A stretch of DNA of 64,000 nucleotides from Siphonodentalium dalli (lineage: Eukaryota; Mollusca; Scaphopoda; Gadilida; Siphonodentaliidae): the NCBI GenBank assembly GCA_032622095.1, contig CP136063.1:27034987-27098986 (forward strand). Direction: 5' to 3'. The notes under the pieces are model-generated. The model made no database searches. It saw nothing but the letters and a program-made list of their open reading frames with translations, and was not told where the DNA came from. The position numbers and the translations under genes were made by a program. Shown in pieces: positions 1-10,902 of the stretch; the stretch's first letter is position 1, and each line of letters starts with the position of its first letter.

Positions 1-1
1 C

Positions 2-85
2 CTCGTATTAAATTTGAGGAGGCAGATTAGGGAAGAGAGGAGAAGGTTGATAGCTCTGTGGTCGGAAGAACAGACTGACTGGTAA
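2..85 (+). CDS. 3' end of an antisense ORF related to the ORF at 2092-2367
   Basis: The window opens inside a plus-strand reading frame that runs to a TAA at 83-85. Its last residues (NLRRQIREERRRLIALWSE) align with the C-terminus of the ORF at 2092-2367 (NLRLEIIDERQRIIDLWSQ), about 11 identities in 19 with conservative changes elsewhere. Both are charged and look helical or coiled-coil. I do not recognise the family. It lies on the strand opposite to gag and pol, in what I infer to be the 3' region of the LTR element. The upstream part is outside the window, so length and start are unknown. Confidence 0.5.
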   Translation, partial: LVLNLRRQIREERRRLIALWSEEQTDW

Positions 86-548
86 GACGGAGTTGAGTTG
101 GGCCGGCTGATGGGGGAGATTTGAGGTTTGGCAGGAGGAGTGAAGGAGAAAGATGGGCCCAATCTTTGATAGCTGTTTGTGCCTATATAATTTAACGTGG
201 GCTACATCGTGCTAATGAAGATTGGTTTCATTGAAAACATCACATGGACATCTGAATGTGAATGACGAGTAGTGTTGCTGTATTATTTATAAAATGTATG
301 TGTCATAGGGTGTAGGTATACCAACAGTCATGTCAATATGGATATCAAAAGGCATATGAATAAATGCGTATTGTGTACTGCTATATATAGGTTCTTATTG
401 CTATATTTGACATGATTATTGGCGGAAATTTTTGTTGATTGTATAGTATTAGGGGAGTGCAATTGACGCATGGAATAGTAGTTCTATCTATATTGTAATG
501 ATAATATTTGATCGCGCATTGTCACGCGGCTCTGGTTATCTTGGCGGT

Positions 549-580
<32 letters not shown>

Positions 581-2039
581 ATGTATACAATATTGTCATG
601 TTGGGAGATATTTTGCATGGTGATCTATATCGGTAGCATTGTATATGAATGGTAATTGTATGTTCCTATTTAATTGTATTGATATATTTGAACAAAATGT
701 GTTTCTGACGTGATATTTTGTTCCTGGACAAATTATATCGGAAATTTGTATTCCGTTGTCCTATTGGAACAACTCGATGATTGTACGTGTGTGGGATTTG
801 GATGAAGAAACTTGATGCTTCTATATACGTGGGTTCTATACATCGTTTCGCCTTAATGAATAGTAATGGTAGTATGAACTGATGTTGGACATGTGTTAAT
901 TTGAGTTATAAGATCCGATATAGGGCGTATATGAATATGTTATTAATGACAGTTAATCATTGGCAAGTATATTTGACAATAATATATGGGGTAGGGAAGA
1001 ATATGAAAAATATTGCTTAAGGACTGACAATATTTGTGTCGTTTGGGATAAAGTGCACATGGTGAGCCTATTTTGGCACTGTATATGCACATTTTGGTAA
1101 GCGGCGGTATTGGGTGAAGTTTGTACGTGAATTTCGTGTTCACGTGTATTGGATTTTTGTTTTATGCACGATATAGATGCATGTGGGGTCCGTGTATTGC
1201 GCGTTACATGTATGTAAGAGTGAGCTTCAGTTAGCTCTGTACATGTATCTGGGATTTTTATGCACGATTGTGCACTGTGTGTTCTATACATGTTAAGTTA
1301 ACTGGGCCTTGATTGGCCGTTAACATGTACGTTGTATTTGGAGATTTTCTTGTGGAAGGGCGTTCGGGTATCATGGGAATTGGATGGGGAATTGTATCTC
1401 ACTAGATACGTGGGGGGGGGGGGGGGGGTAAGCGTACTAAATCGTTAAGGAAGGTTCACCTATCGGTGTTCATGTCGTAATAATTGGTGTGTGTGTGTCA
1501 CTTAAGTTTGTTATTATGATACACTTGTGAGGTTGTGAACCTTGGTTAATTATTTCATCTAAATAGGATTATTTGAGTTTGATGAATAATTATGGATAGT
1601 TTTGGTTATGTTATGAGGCAGAAAAATTGGCTGGGTAATGTTTGTTTATGTTATTAGTTTATGTTGAAATATTCCTATTTATTGATATGATACTTGTGTA
1701 ACATATTTTTATTGTATTTATTTATTTTATTTTTTTGAGGGAAGCAAGTTTTAGCCCTGTGTGCATGGTGCACCGATGCACACTGGACTTGCCAGCATTG
1801 AGTTATATCTGATTATTAGATGATGTTTAGTGTGTTTATTTATTATTGGATATTATGTTTAGATGTATCGAAGAGATATCGCTTGATAGCTGGTTAGATG
1901 TTAGCGGGAACAGGGGTTTGTAATATATATTTGAGATAGATAGTGCCTAGCATGTCCCTCGGGAATCTTCGAGAGTGCTTGCTTGGTTTGGCACAGCGTC
2001 CCGATTCCATACGGACGCTATCTGCCAATATGAGATAAG
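86..2039. other. Non-coding, G-rich (plus strand) stretch of the LTR element's inferred 3' region
   Basis: I see no convincing gene. The plus strand is rich in G and T and poor in C, the same bias seen over gag, pol and leader up to about 11.3 kb, which is why I assign it to the LTR element. It contains a run of more than 30 G near 546-579 and a second long G run near 1411-1428. Minus-strand frames near 943-1291 are rich in T, H, S and Q, as expected from composition alone. The second LTR does not occur in this window. Confidence 0.5.
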
Positions 2040-2091
2040 TATATAAGGTTTGGGAATATCGACAAGGGTTATTTCTGACATAATTTTCATT

Positions 2092-2367
2092 ATGTCTGAT
2101 TACCTGCGATTTTTGGAGGCTGAGGTTGCTGTGTTAGAAACGAGCCAATATGAGGTAACAATGCAATATGTGGATCACATATTGGCATTTTATGATGTTA
2201 TAGTTGCTGTGTGCCTGGCTGGAGGGACCAGTATAGATTGGGCATGGTATTTGAGTACCGTGTCTGAATTAGAACGATGCCACAAGGTGATAAATCTCCG
2301 GCTGGAGATTATAGATGAGAGGCAGAGGATAATAGACCTATGGAGCCAACATCGGAGAGTGCTATAA
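2092..2367 (+). CDS. Small antisense ORF (91 aa) of unknown function in the 3' region of the LTR element
   Basis: The frame is open further upstream, but the first ATG is at 2092. A TATA-like TATATAAGG lies at 2040-2048, about 45 bases before it. The protein starts MSDYLRFLEAEVAVLETSQY, has a hydrophobic middle (HILAFYDVIVAVCLAGG) that could be one membrane segment, and ends in a charged helix-like stretch (RLEIIDERQRIIDLWSQ). That tail is shared with the partial ORF at 2-85, so at least two diverged copies exist about 2.3 kb apart. Both run opposite to gag and pol. Antisense ORFs past integrase are known in some plant Ty3/Gypsy elements; whether this is comparable is inference. I recognise no domain. 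A spurious ORF is possible, but the shared tail argues against it. Confidence 0.45.
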   Translation: MSDYLRFLEAEVAVLETSQYEVTMQYVDHILAFYDVIVAVCLAGGTSIDWAWYLSTVSELERCHKVINLRLEIIDERQRIIDLWSQHRRVL

Positions 2368-2764
2368 GAAGATGTTGGTGTGACTGCTGCCCCTGAAGAA
2401 TTCGGACCGTCCCTGGATCAAGAGCTGGCTTGCATTCTGCAAGCTGGCACGGTGTTTAGCCAACAATAACATGAATTGAATTGTTTTTGTGGTTATTCAC
2501 CGTGTTAGCCTGTAGAAATAACATCTTGCTGATAAATTCAGTGAAAAGAAATGTATTTTTTTTCTTGTTGTTGTTGTTGTTATTGTTGTAATCGTGGTAA
2601 TGGCCCAAAGGTGTTAATATTGGTTGAGATACAAAGAGTAACTTTTGTAAACGTGCTAAATCGCCAAAGATTATTTAATTATAGTCTAAGATTGGTTGAA
2701 ATGTAAAGAGATAAATATATTATTAGACCGCTGCCAAGAGTTCAATACTGTTATTGATTGGATT
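2368..2764. other. Non-coding stretch with a (TTG)n microsatellite
   Basis: No gene seen. A (TTG)n-type run lies at about 2565-2590. The plus-strand G and T bias continues. Confidence 0.4.
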
Positions 2765-3325
2765 ATCTAAGTTTTAGAATGAAGAGCGTTTGTTTGTTCG
2801 AGGGGGGGGCGGTGTAATGGTGACTTTCATATTAGGATTGGGAAATACTGAATATCTGGGTGATGCATGCCGTGGTTAATATTCCACACGCCATATAACA
2901 AAAGGCGTTTAGTGGCAGTTTTAGGGTGTCATGATCTAAAATAAGGTCGGACAAATGTCCGTTACAATGAGATAGGGATTGGGGAAGTGTTGTTGATGGG
3001 ATAAATGCCGTGGTTTATGTACCAATCGCTCTATAATGAAGAGCGTTTTGTGGCGGTATTGGGGGGGGGGGGTGATATTGAGGGAAATATGCCGTGATTA
3101 TTGTATCAACTACTATATAATATATATAGTGTATTGTGGCGTTGGTGGGTGGGGGTGTCTACATTGAGGGATAATATGCCGTGGTTTCTGTACCAATCGT
3201 TCTTATGATAAAGAGCGTTGTTTGGCAGGAGGGGGGGGGGGGGGTGGTATTGAGGGAAATATGCCGTGATCACTGTATAACCTACTGTATAATATATAGT
3301 GTATTGTAGCGTTCGTTTGCTATGT
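2765..3325. repeat. Array of about six hairpin-bearing repeats separated by G runs
   Basis: Units of roughly 70-110 bp share the phrase ATGCCGTGGTT or ATGCCGTGATT, followed by a short inverted repeat and then a G-rich spacer. Hairpin stems differ between copies but stay self-complementary: ACGCC/GGCGT at 2888-2892/2904-2908, CGCTCT/AGAGCG at 3027-3032/3040-3045, an ACTATATA-type stem at about 3112-3132, one ending AAAGAGCG at about 3206-3220, and a CTACTGTATA-type stem at about 3281-3303. A partial unit with GAAGAGCG lies near 2780. G runs of about 12 or more occur near 3061 and 3231. Confidence 0.75.
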
Positions 3326-3784
3326 CAATGAATATATGATTGAGTTAAGCATATTGGAGGGAATGGAAATGTAACTGAGTCATGAACGGGAGTTTGCGAT
3401 ATTTCGGAGATTGGTGCGAGAGACAATGATCGACATATTGGCATGTTTCGTGAATAAACAATTTATTCAAAGACGCCGAGTGTCAGTCATTAGCGAAAGA
3501 TATATATTACATGTCGGTTAAATTTACTTCGGCATCATGACTCAATGCACACCTGTTAGCGATAATTGAATTAGAGATTTGGGAAACGAGATGATGCCCT
3601 GTTTAATGATCATACCACTGGTGTGAATGAAGTTTATCGTTTGGGTGTCTATCTCTGTGCCGAAGGGGGTGGGATGGGAGAATTGCAGTAGGGTTATGCC
3701 TTTGTAAGACCTGTTTTATATAATATTAATAAAAGTTATGTAAATTATCTATCATTAGTGATTGTGAGATACTTTGATACATGA

Positions 3785-6700
3785 CTATGAATGTTCGATA
3801 TCAGTTGTCATCTGATATAAATCATATGTTTCCGTACTTTCGTTTGACCAATTTGTCGAACGGCTGTCGGGTGATGTATATTGGAAGGAATTAGAAAACG
3901 ATGAATCTTTAGGCGTGTGTTTGGAGTATGGTGAATATATTTTACGATGCCGGCCGCGTTTGTTATCTGCGCGATCAGATTTTGTGTCTGGCGTTGTACG
4001 AAAAGAATTTTGCGTAATTAATTTGTGTTTTATGACATTTGGTTCCTGTGTTTGGGGCCTAGATTGGTCGCTGGGTGATAAATCCGGGGGTGATTGGCTG
4101 TCTGTTTTATTAAAATGTTTCGAAGCCATGAGTCTGTTGGCTAATTCAGCCAATGGTATTGAAGAGCTGTCGTCTGTGTTTGAGCGCTCAAGTTGAGCGC
4201 GCTTAATTGCCGTGGTTTTGAGGTCATCGTCTGATTCCAATGTGGATTGAGAGCTATTATTATCGACACTGGCTTCACTCGGTGGAAATGCAAATCGATT
4301 ATGTCGTTTATTTTTTAAGTGATTGGGAATTTGAGGTGTAGGCCAATCAATGGGGGATGGTTTGATGTGTTTAGCATGTGATTTTGTTAATTTAGCAGAT
4401 AGGTCATGTCTTAATATGTAAGATATGGGGCCTGTCTGTTTCAAGATACGCCAAAACGGCTCATATTTAAATGAAAATTTGTGATTTGGTTGGTGGATTT
4501 TGTAATAGACGGATTGGCCTATTTTAAAGGTTGGAATAGATCCACCTTTGTTCTGTTTGTGGTTGCGAGAGGCTGTTTCGAGAAGAGATTTTGTAGTTTT
4601 AAAAATAATGTGTTGATTTTGAAGCGTGGTGGCTAAAAAATCCTCTCCTAAATACTTTTCTCTGTGTGTTAAAATTCGGTCTATGCTTATCTGTGGTTCT
4701 CTAAATAAGTTAGAAAAAATGGTGAATGTGTATGTACACTGGAACAATGGAAGTTCATTGCTTGTGATGCATAATTTAGATATAGGTCCCAATTTTCTAC
4801 ATTTGCTTGGGTGATTGTTGAAATGATTGATGCTAGACTTCTATGCGAACGTTCTGATTTACCGTTACTTTGGGGTCTGTAGAACGAAGTGAGGCGGTGA
4901 TTGATATGGTAATATTTACAAAATTCAGTGAAGGTAGAGTTTGCAAACTCGGACCCATTATCTGTTAATATTTCTTCAACTGATCCAAATAAAGTGAAAT
5001 ACTCTGAATTCAATCTTTCTAAAATTGTATCCACCATTTTGTTAGGTAATGCGTATGCTAAAGTATGTAATGAAAATTGATCAATAATAGTTAAGATAAA
5101 TCTATTTCCTGACTGTGTTTTGGGGGAAAATGGTCCCATAAGATCGATAGCTATGAGTTGTCCTGGCCTTGATGGGGCAGTGACTGGTTGAAGCGGGATT
5201 TTTGGATTATAAGCATTTCGTTGTCGGCATGTATGACAATTGTTTATGTATGTGACAATTTTTGCAAACAACTGAGGTGTGTAATATCTGTTCCGTATGG
5301 TCGCGTATAGCGATTGTACCGCTCTATGGCCGAGACTGTGATATTGGGATATAACTTCTTGTGCTATTTTGTCCGTTATATATATACGTAATTTAGGTAT
5401 GTCATTATATATTGATATATAGTGTAGGATACCATCTTTGAGAATAAAGGTTTTTGCTAATTTTTCGGGTATATTTGTTGATTGCATTTGTTTGATAATC
5501 TCGGAGATTGTGTGGTCTCCTGATTGTTCATCTCTTATATTAGTTATAGGAGGAAGGACCGGGCTGTCGTCGAGATCAACTGGTGGTTCGGAATCCGTTT
5601 TCTGTTTTGGTTGTTTTTTTTGTTTTGAAAATTCCTGAATATCTTTCATGTCAAGTATATTAATATCCTGTACAAGGGGATTGGTGGGTGGATTTGGGTC
5701 GCTATCGGTGCAAGAATTGATGCACGGGTGTGTGTCGGGGTTTATCCGACTGCAAAAATCTGCCGTAACATTGTTCGTGCCTTTAATATAAGTAATTTTT
5801 GGGTTCAATGCTGATATTTCCAAAAACCATTTTTGAATTTTTGTGTTTATCAGATCCTGTTTTTTAAACATGTGGATGAGGGGTAAGTGATCTGTTTTAA
5901 TCTCTACTTGGGATCCTTGTAAGTAAAATTTAAATTGCCTTGCAAACGTATATATCGCGAATGCTTCTTTTTCCGTGACAGAATAATTCCTTTGTGATTT
6001 GTTAAGTTTTTTACTGGCGAACGCGATTGGTAGTTCAACGTGTTTATCATCTTGGCTATGAGCATATTGTGATAGTATCGCCCCGATACTATGTATAGAT
6101 GCATCTACTGTCAGAATGAACAGTTTGTCGGGATTTGGGTAAGCTAAGATGGGGGCGGTTGCTAAGCTTTCTTTAAGCGCGTCGAACGCTGTTTGGCACG
6201 GCGCATCCCACACAAATTTAGCATATTTGGCTGTGAGTTTGATTAAAGGCAATGCCGTCGATGCGAAAGTAGGAGAATATGACCTGTAAAAATTAAGAAT
6301 TCCCAGTAATCTGCGGACTTCTTTAACTGATTTCGGAGGTGGTAAAGACTTGATAATTGAAATTTTTTCAGGGTCAGGGGATGTGCCCTTGTCAGAAATA
6401 ATATGCCCTAAAAATTTAACTTGTGGTTGGCAAAATTTAGATTTTGATAGTTTAACTATTAAGCCGTATTCCCTGAGTCTGTCAAATAATTTTGTGAGCT
6501 GCTGTATATGCGTTTGAGGGTCGGAGCTATGACAGATCAGGTCATCGACAAATCCTTCTACAAATGGTAAATCGTGTAGGGCCATGTTCATGAGTTTTAA
6601 AAAATACCCTGAGCTCGAGACATATCCCATCGGGGCTCTTTGATAACTGTATTGTCCTTCGGATGTATTCATAGTTAATATGGGAACATCTTCGGTTACG

Positions 6701-8532
6701 ACTCCAATAACATGATAAGCATTTGATAAATCAAAGATACTGAAAATAGTTGAGCCGAGTAACTTGGACGATATTTCTGTAAAACTAGGCATAGACCATT
6801 TTAATGGAATGGAAACATCATTGAGTTTTCTGAGATCGATTACCAATCGATAATTGGGAGTACCATCGGGATTGGGTGTGGCTTTGCGTATGAGGAGACT
6901 GGGAAATCCCCACGATGAGTGGGCCGTTGGTCTAATAATGTCTGCATCTAATAATTTTTCTATCTCAGCAGCCATAATTCGTTGTTTGTTCAGTGGTGTC
7001 GGATATTTTTTGCAAAAAATAGGTAAAGTATTTGGTTTGAGGTCGATTTTCATTTTAATTTTTGGACAATATCCTATCTTGTTTATGTCATTTGTAAAAA
7101 CATCAGGGTATTGTGATACTAGTTGCAATATCTGCTGTTTAAGGTGTTGAGGTGCCACGATATCATTGACAGATATAGGTTGAGTCTTGGTGACTGGAGG
7201 GTTAATGTCTTGCCGGTCACCTATGGTGTTTATACTGTGTTTGTTTGGCGGAGATGAGTTAATGTTTTGCTCATCGGATGCCGTGCATATCATTTGCTCT
7301 TGAGTGCCAAATGCTTGTGCTATCACACGGCCTTTCTTAATGGACATATGTGACGCCGATTGGTTTTCTATCATGACGCAAATATTGGGATTATTTGCAT
7401 CTGCTAGCGTGTCGGTTACATGTACATTTGGTTCGTGTTCGAAAATGGACATGTTACCTTTGCCTATTCGGATTATAGGTGTGTTAAACATATCATTTGG
7501 CCCTATGAGTCTGCCTGTTATGATGGCGCATGAGTGGGGTGATAATGAAACGTTATTTGTTGATCGGATGAGTGATGCAATGTGACCATCCCTTAACATC
7601 GGGTATAATTGATTCTGTATTCTGAATTTTTCTAGATCAAAGTAAAGTCTAATACTGTGTTGTTTCATAAAATCGCGCCCTAAAATGCAAGGACGTGACA
7701 AGGTTGCACATATGACAAATTTGTGAGTAAGAATGAGTTTTCCGATTCTAAATGTGAGATGTGTGGATCCAAAAACTTTCATTGGTGTACCATCGGCTGA
7801 TGTGAGTAACACATGTTCTTTAATTAAAGGTGGTCGATTTGGCATGGATCTATAAATGTCGTATTTCAAGCAACTGGTGGTTGCCCCGGAGTCTAATAGT
7901 GATCTAATCCGTTGTTTGTGTATTTTAATGATAGTTGAGCATGATGTTTGGTTTAGAGCACCATCTGTCATATCACTTGGATATTTAAGTACTGGTATAG
8001 TGTGTTGTATGGGTTTGACTGGTGGTATTATAGGGTTAATTGCAGTATTGGAATGTGATTCGCGAGAACTGGTGCATGTTGATTTTCTTTTGGATGATGA
8101 GTAAGAATTAGTAATGTGTTGGTGTTTGGGCTTTTCAAGGCGATTCAGGGTTTTAAATTGGGGAGGAAAGGTTAAATCCAGAAGTGGTGAGATAGACTTA
8201 TTGGAAGAATTATGAAATCTGGGTTTCATAGAGGAATACCTGCTATGGCAGAAAGTGGTATGTGTTACGTGCCTGTGGCGAGGGAGATCAAGTGGAGGCC
8301 GCGTACGGTAATTAATATATCGTTGGTTTTGGAAGTTTGGTGGTAGCGTGGGGTAATGATTAATGGACTGCAGCTGTGAATTATAGACTCTATGCTTTTG
8401 AGATTCGTATGTTCGATGATCTTTAGCATATCTATGATTGTGGTTGTATATTGTGCTAATTTGATGTGTTATTGGACTCATTGCCTTGCGTTGGTGGGTG
8501 GGGGTGAAATTTTTGATGCAATGAGTCCTCAT
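3785..8532 (-). CDS. pol: pol region: protease, reverse transcriptase, RNase H, integrase
   Basis: The polyprotein copies element RNA into DNA and integrates it. Visible in order: an aspartic protease (LLDSGATTSCL); a reverse transcriptase with the catalytic box as GFVDDLICHS and downstream VKFLGHIIS; an RNase H with LTVDASIHSIGAILSQ and KTDHLPL; an integrase with the zinc-binding HTCRQRN, the core IDLMGPF and TDNGSEF, and SNGKSERSHRSL; and after the core a GPY/F-like module (WRILKQTGPISYIL). A long low-complexity tail rich in S, T, D and P follows, with no chromodomain visible. The start codon overlaps the gag stop as ATGA. The region looks nearly whole, with about one break. Confidence 0.92.
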
Positions 8533-9545
8533 CTGTTTAAAAATTGGTTGTTATTTTGAGCCCGACGTCTGCATTGGTCTGTGGTATGATTGTTTAATCT
8601 GCAGTATGTACAGAAGAGTGGTCGTTGAGCTGTTGTAGTATATCTTGCATCCATGGTCTGGATGCGGTTTGGATGGGAGACCCTTGGTTCAGAGTAGGGG
8701 TGGTGAGAATTTGAAGGTTGGCGCCTGTGGGGGTGATCATTGATTCGGTGTCTGTCTTTGGAGTGACGGGGGTTGTAAGTGGATTGTGATGGCCCTCTTG
8801 GAATGTGTCGATGGTTATTGTCGATATCCATTGGTTGAGGGGATTGTAACTGTGGGAATTGGTTATAATCATTATGATGTTCACCGTAACGTAAGCGATA
8901 GCGTTGCCGAAGGTTCATTTCGCGTAGGGCGATATCAGTAGCTCTATCAAGCGTTATGGGGTCGTCTTTGAGAAGCCTGAATTTAATACTAGAGTCGCGA
9001 ATACCGTCGGAAAAAAATGCTACTAATTGTGTTTGCACTGCTCTTGTGTTAATTTCATCAGTATACGCGTGTTTAGCAAGGGTATGTATGCGTTCTGCAA
9101 ACATGGCAATTGTTTCCGTATGTCTCTGCCTAATGGCTCGTAATGAGGAAATGGCTTGAGGCGAATCAGTTATGGAACTGAATAATGAGCGTAACTGTGA
9201 TTTCAGATCGGTCCAGGTGAACGTGAATTTTCCGTCTGTGTTATTTTCATTTATGAAGCGTTGAATAAATTCAGAAACTTGAGATTTACATGTCTGAGCG
9301 GCAATTTTTATGATAGTCTCATCTTGTGCCGAAATCGCGCGGGAGTATTTTTCCACCGCATGGACCCATTGGGGAAAAGCGTCAGGCTTGCCATCGAAGG
9401 GTTCAATAATGGAATTCATTCCCAGCAGTGCTGTTATTGTTGTCTGTGTTTTTAAACTTTCAGTCTGGTCGCGGATAGAACTAGTGAAATGGCTAATTTC
9501 ATGGGTAAGCCGTGACAATAGCAAGTTCTGATTATCTTTGCCCAT
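8529..9545 (-). CDS. gag: gag-like capsid/nucleocapsid protein of the LTR element
   Basis: A 338-residue protein starting MGKDNQNLLLSRLTHEISHF. The central part has the helical capsid-like pattern of retrotransposon gag (FDGKPDAFPQWVHAVEKYSR, later SLRAIRQRHTETIAMFAERI). The C-terminal quarter is rich in H, R, P and N, and ends with one CCHC zinc knuckle (CTYCRLNNHTTDQC, CX2CX4HX4C) that should bind element RNA. It meets pol in an ATGA stop-start overlap at 8529-8532, so pol is in a different frame and may be made by reinitiation or frameshifting, as LTR elements do. It appears whole. Confidence 0.88.
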   Translation of the reverse strand: MGKDNQNLLLSRLTHEISHFTSSIRDQTESLKTQTTITALLGMNSIIEPFDGKPDAFPQWVHAVEKYSRAISAQDETIIKIAAQTCKSQVSEFIQRFINENNTDGKFTFTWTDLKSQLRSLFSSITDSPQAISSLRAIRQRHTETIAMFAERIHTLAKHAYTDEINTRAVQTQLVAFFSDGIRDSSIKFRLLKDDPITLDRATDIALREMNLRQRYRLRYGEHHNDYNQFPQLQSPQPMDIDNNHRHIPRGPSQSTYNPRHSKDRHRINDHPHRRQPSNSHHPYSEPRVSHPNRIQTMDARYTTTAQRPLFCTYCRLNNHTTDQCRRRAQNNNQFLNR

Positions 9546-9686
9546 TTCATTAGTAATGTCTGTGTGGGGGGGGTCTGGCGGTTGATCGGTCCGTTTCCCT
9601 GTTTAATTCAAGGTGATGCTGATAATTGGTTGGATGAAAATAATCGCTGCTCTGCGGAGGTGGTGACTCCATTATGTTATTAAGGA

Positions 9687-10178
9687 TTAACGGTGTCTGT
9701 TTTGGGATCTATGGTATGGGTGCGAAATATGTTGTATTTTTTTCCAAGTGCCGTGGCGGTGTATTATGCGATTCAGGTGTATTTGACACGATTCAGGTGA
9801 TTTATTAGGATGTTTTATGGGAATTGCCGCGACTATAGAGTTGACGATAAGTTTTGGATAATCCGTAAAATGAGCCGGAAATGTATGCCACTCGTTCCAA
9901 GAATCTAGTGTATGTCCTGAGTAGTTATTTGTAATCATACAACGCACGTATAAGCGGATTGTATCTTGCGTTATATCAATGCGAATGGGATTGCAATATT
10001 TAATGAGTTGTGGCGATAAAGTTATTTGGTGGGGTAAAGCGTATCTACAGTAAGTTTTAAAATGAAGAACTGAATGTTGTTTGTAAGAGGTGGGTGGTAT
10101 GGGCTGATCGTTTGAAGCATGTATTGTAGTAGGATGGGTAGGTAGTGTAGGTGTAGTAGAATCAGGTGATGTGTCCAT
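9687..10178 (-). CDS. Small upstream ORF (163 aa) between leader and gag
   Basis: An open minus-strand frame starting MDTSPDSTTPTLPTHP lies between the 5' leader and gag. The first 40 residues are rich in P, T and S; the rest has a more protein-like mix (YCRYALPHQITLSPQLIKYC, DSWNEWHTFPAHFTDYPKLI). I do not recognise it. Gypsy-type elements do not normally have a separate gene here, so it may be an accessory protein or a chance frame favoured by the A/C-rich strand. A good donor-like GGTGAGTGAC sits upstream on the minus strand near 10,258-10,268, so part of this segment could be intron in some transcripts; that is inference. Confidence 0.4.
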   Translation of the reverse strand: MDTSPDSTTPTLPTHPTTIHASNDQPIPPTSYKQHSVLHFKTYCRYALPHQITLSPQLIKYCNPIRIDITQDTIRLYVRCMITNNYSGHTLDSWNEWHTFPAHFTDYPKLIVNSIVAAIPIKHPNKSPESCQIHLNRIIHRHGTWKKIQHISHPYHRSQNRHR

Positions 10179-10496
10179 AACCCACGTGAAAAAAAAAGGA
10201 GTAAAAGAATGCTAAAAATAGGGGGTGTGCAATTTGACAGCAAATGGGAAAGAAAAGATGGTCACTCACCAATTTCCGAGAAGAATAATGTGCACAAGTC
10301 TGTGATGATGAATGATGTATAGAATGTTCTCGTCGTGGTTATTGGAAGCCGAAGGATGTCCAAATCGGATGTTAAAGTTTATGTGGATCTGAATCTGGCC
10401 TGTAGAGGCGTGAGTAGTAATGTTTTTAGCTGGATACACGATGTGAGCTGGTTGTATAAGAATAAAAGGTTGATTCGTCTATATCAGATGAGTATG

Positions 10497-10716
10497 TATG
10501 CGGTCCTGTGTGTCCGAAGGGTTGGTGTGCGGTCCTGTGTGTCCGAAGGGTTGGTGTGCGGTCCTGTGTGTCCGAAGGGTTGGTATGCGGTCCTGTGTGT
10601 TCGAAGGGTTGGTGTGCGGTCCTGTGTGTCCGAAGGGTTGGTGTGCGGTCCTGTGTGTCCGAAGGGTTGGTATGCGGTCCTGTGTGTCCGAAGGGTTCCT
10701 GTGTGTCCGAATGGTT
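10497..10716. repeat. 29 bp tandem repeat in the LTR element leader
   Basis: About seven near-identical units built around GCGGTCCTGTGTGTCCGAAG, followed by a shortened unit. The unit starts fall at 10,497, 10,526, 10,555 and so on, giving a period of 29. Because 29 is not a multiple of three, every plus-strand frame reads the same repeating peptide, so the apparent plus-strand ORFs here are artefacts. It lies in the untranslated leader between the primer site and gag. Confidence 0.9.
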
Positions 10717-10878
10717 GAGTTATTTTTGACCGGTGCAGTGGTCTAGTGTATGAGACTGTCTATCCGTGGCTGGAGTATAAGGCTGTATCCCCGTGGTTGA
10801 GTAGCGGTTTGAGATTGTTTCTGCTCTGTAGTGATCGTCTAGTGGCCGAGACTTCAAGTTGTGTGGTGAGACGTAGAA

Positions 10879-10893
10879 CTGTTCACGGCACCA
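10879..10893 (-). promoter_or_regulatory. Candidate primer binding site
   Basis: Read on the minus strand this is TGGTGCCGTGAACAG, starting 9 bases inside the LTR end. TGG followed by a GC-rich word is what a primer site complementary to a tRNA 3' end ending in CCA looks like. I cannot name the tRNA. Confidence 0.6.
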
Positions 10894-10902
10894 TTAATAC
10901 TA

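Noticed and set aside
953-1291. Minus-strand 112-residue frame left of the hairpin array
   Set aside because: Rich in T, H, S and Q as expected from A/C-rich DNA; no recognisable protein and no partner elsewhere.
3915-9531. Plus-strand frames over gag and pol (for example 6,854-7,150 and 7,304-7,585)
   Set aside because: Shadows of well-supported minus-strand coding sequence; no domain of their own.
10335-10746. Plus-strand proteins made of VRRVGVRSCVSEGL-like repeats
   Set aside because: They are three-frame readings of the 29 bp tandem repeat in the LTR element leader; a period not divisible by three gives the same peptide in every frame.
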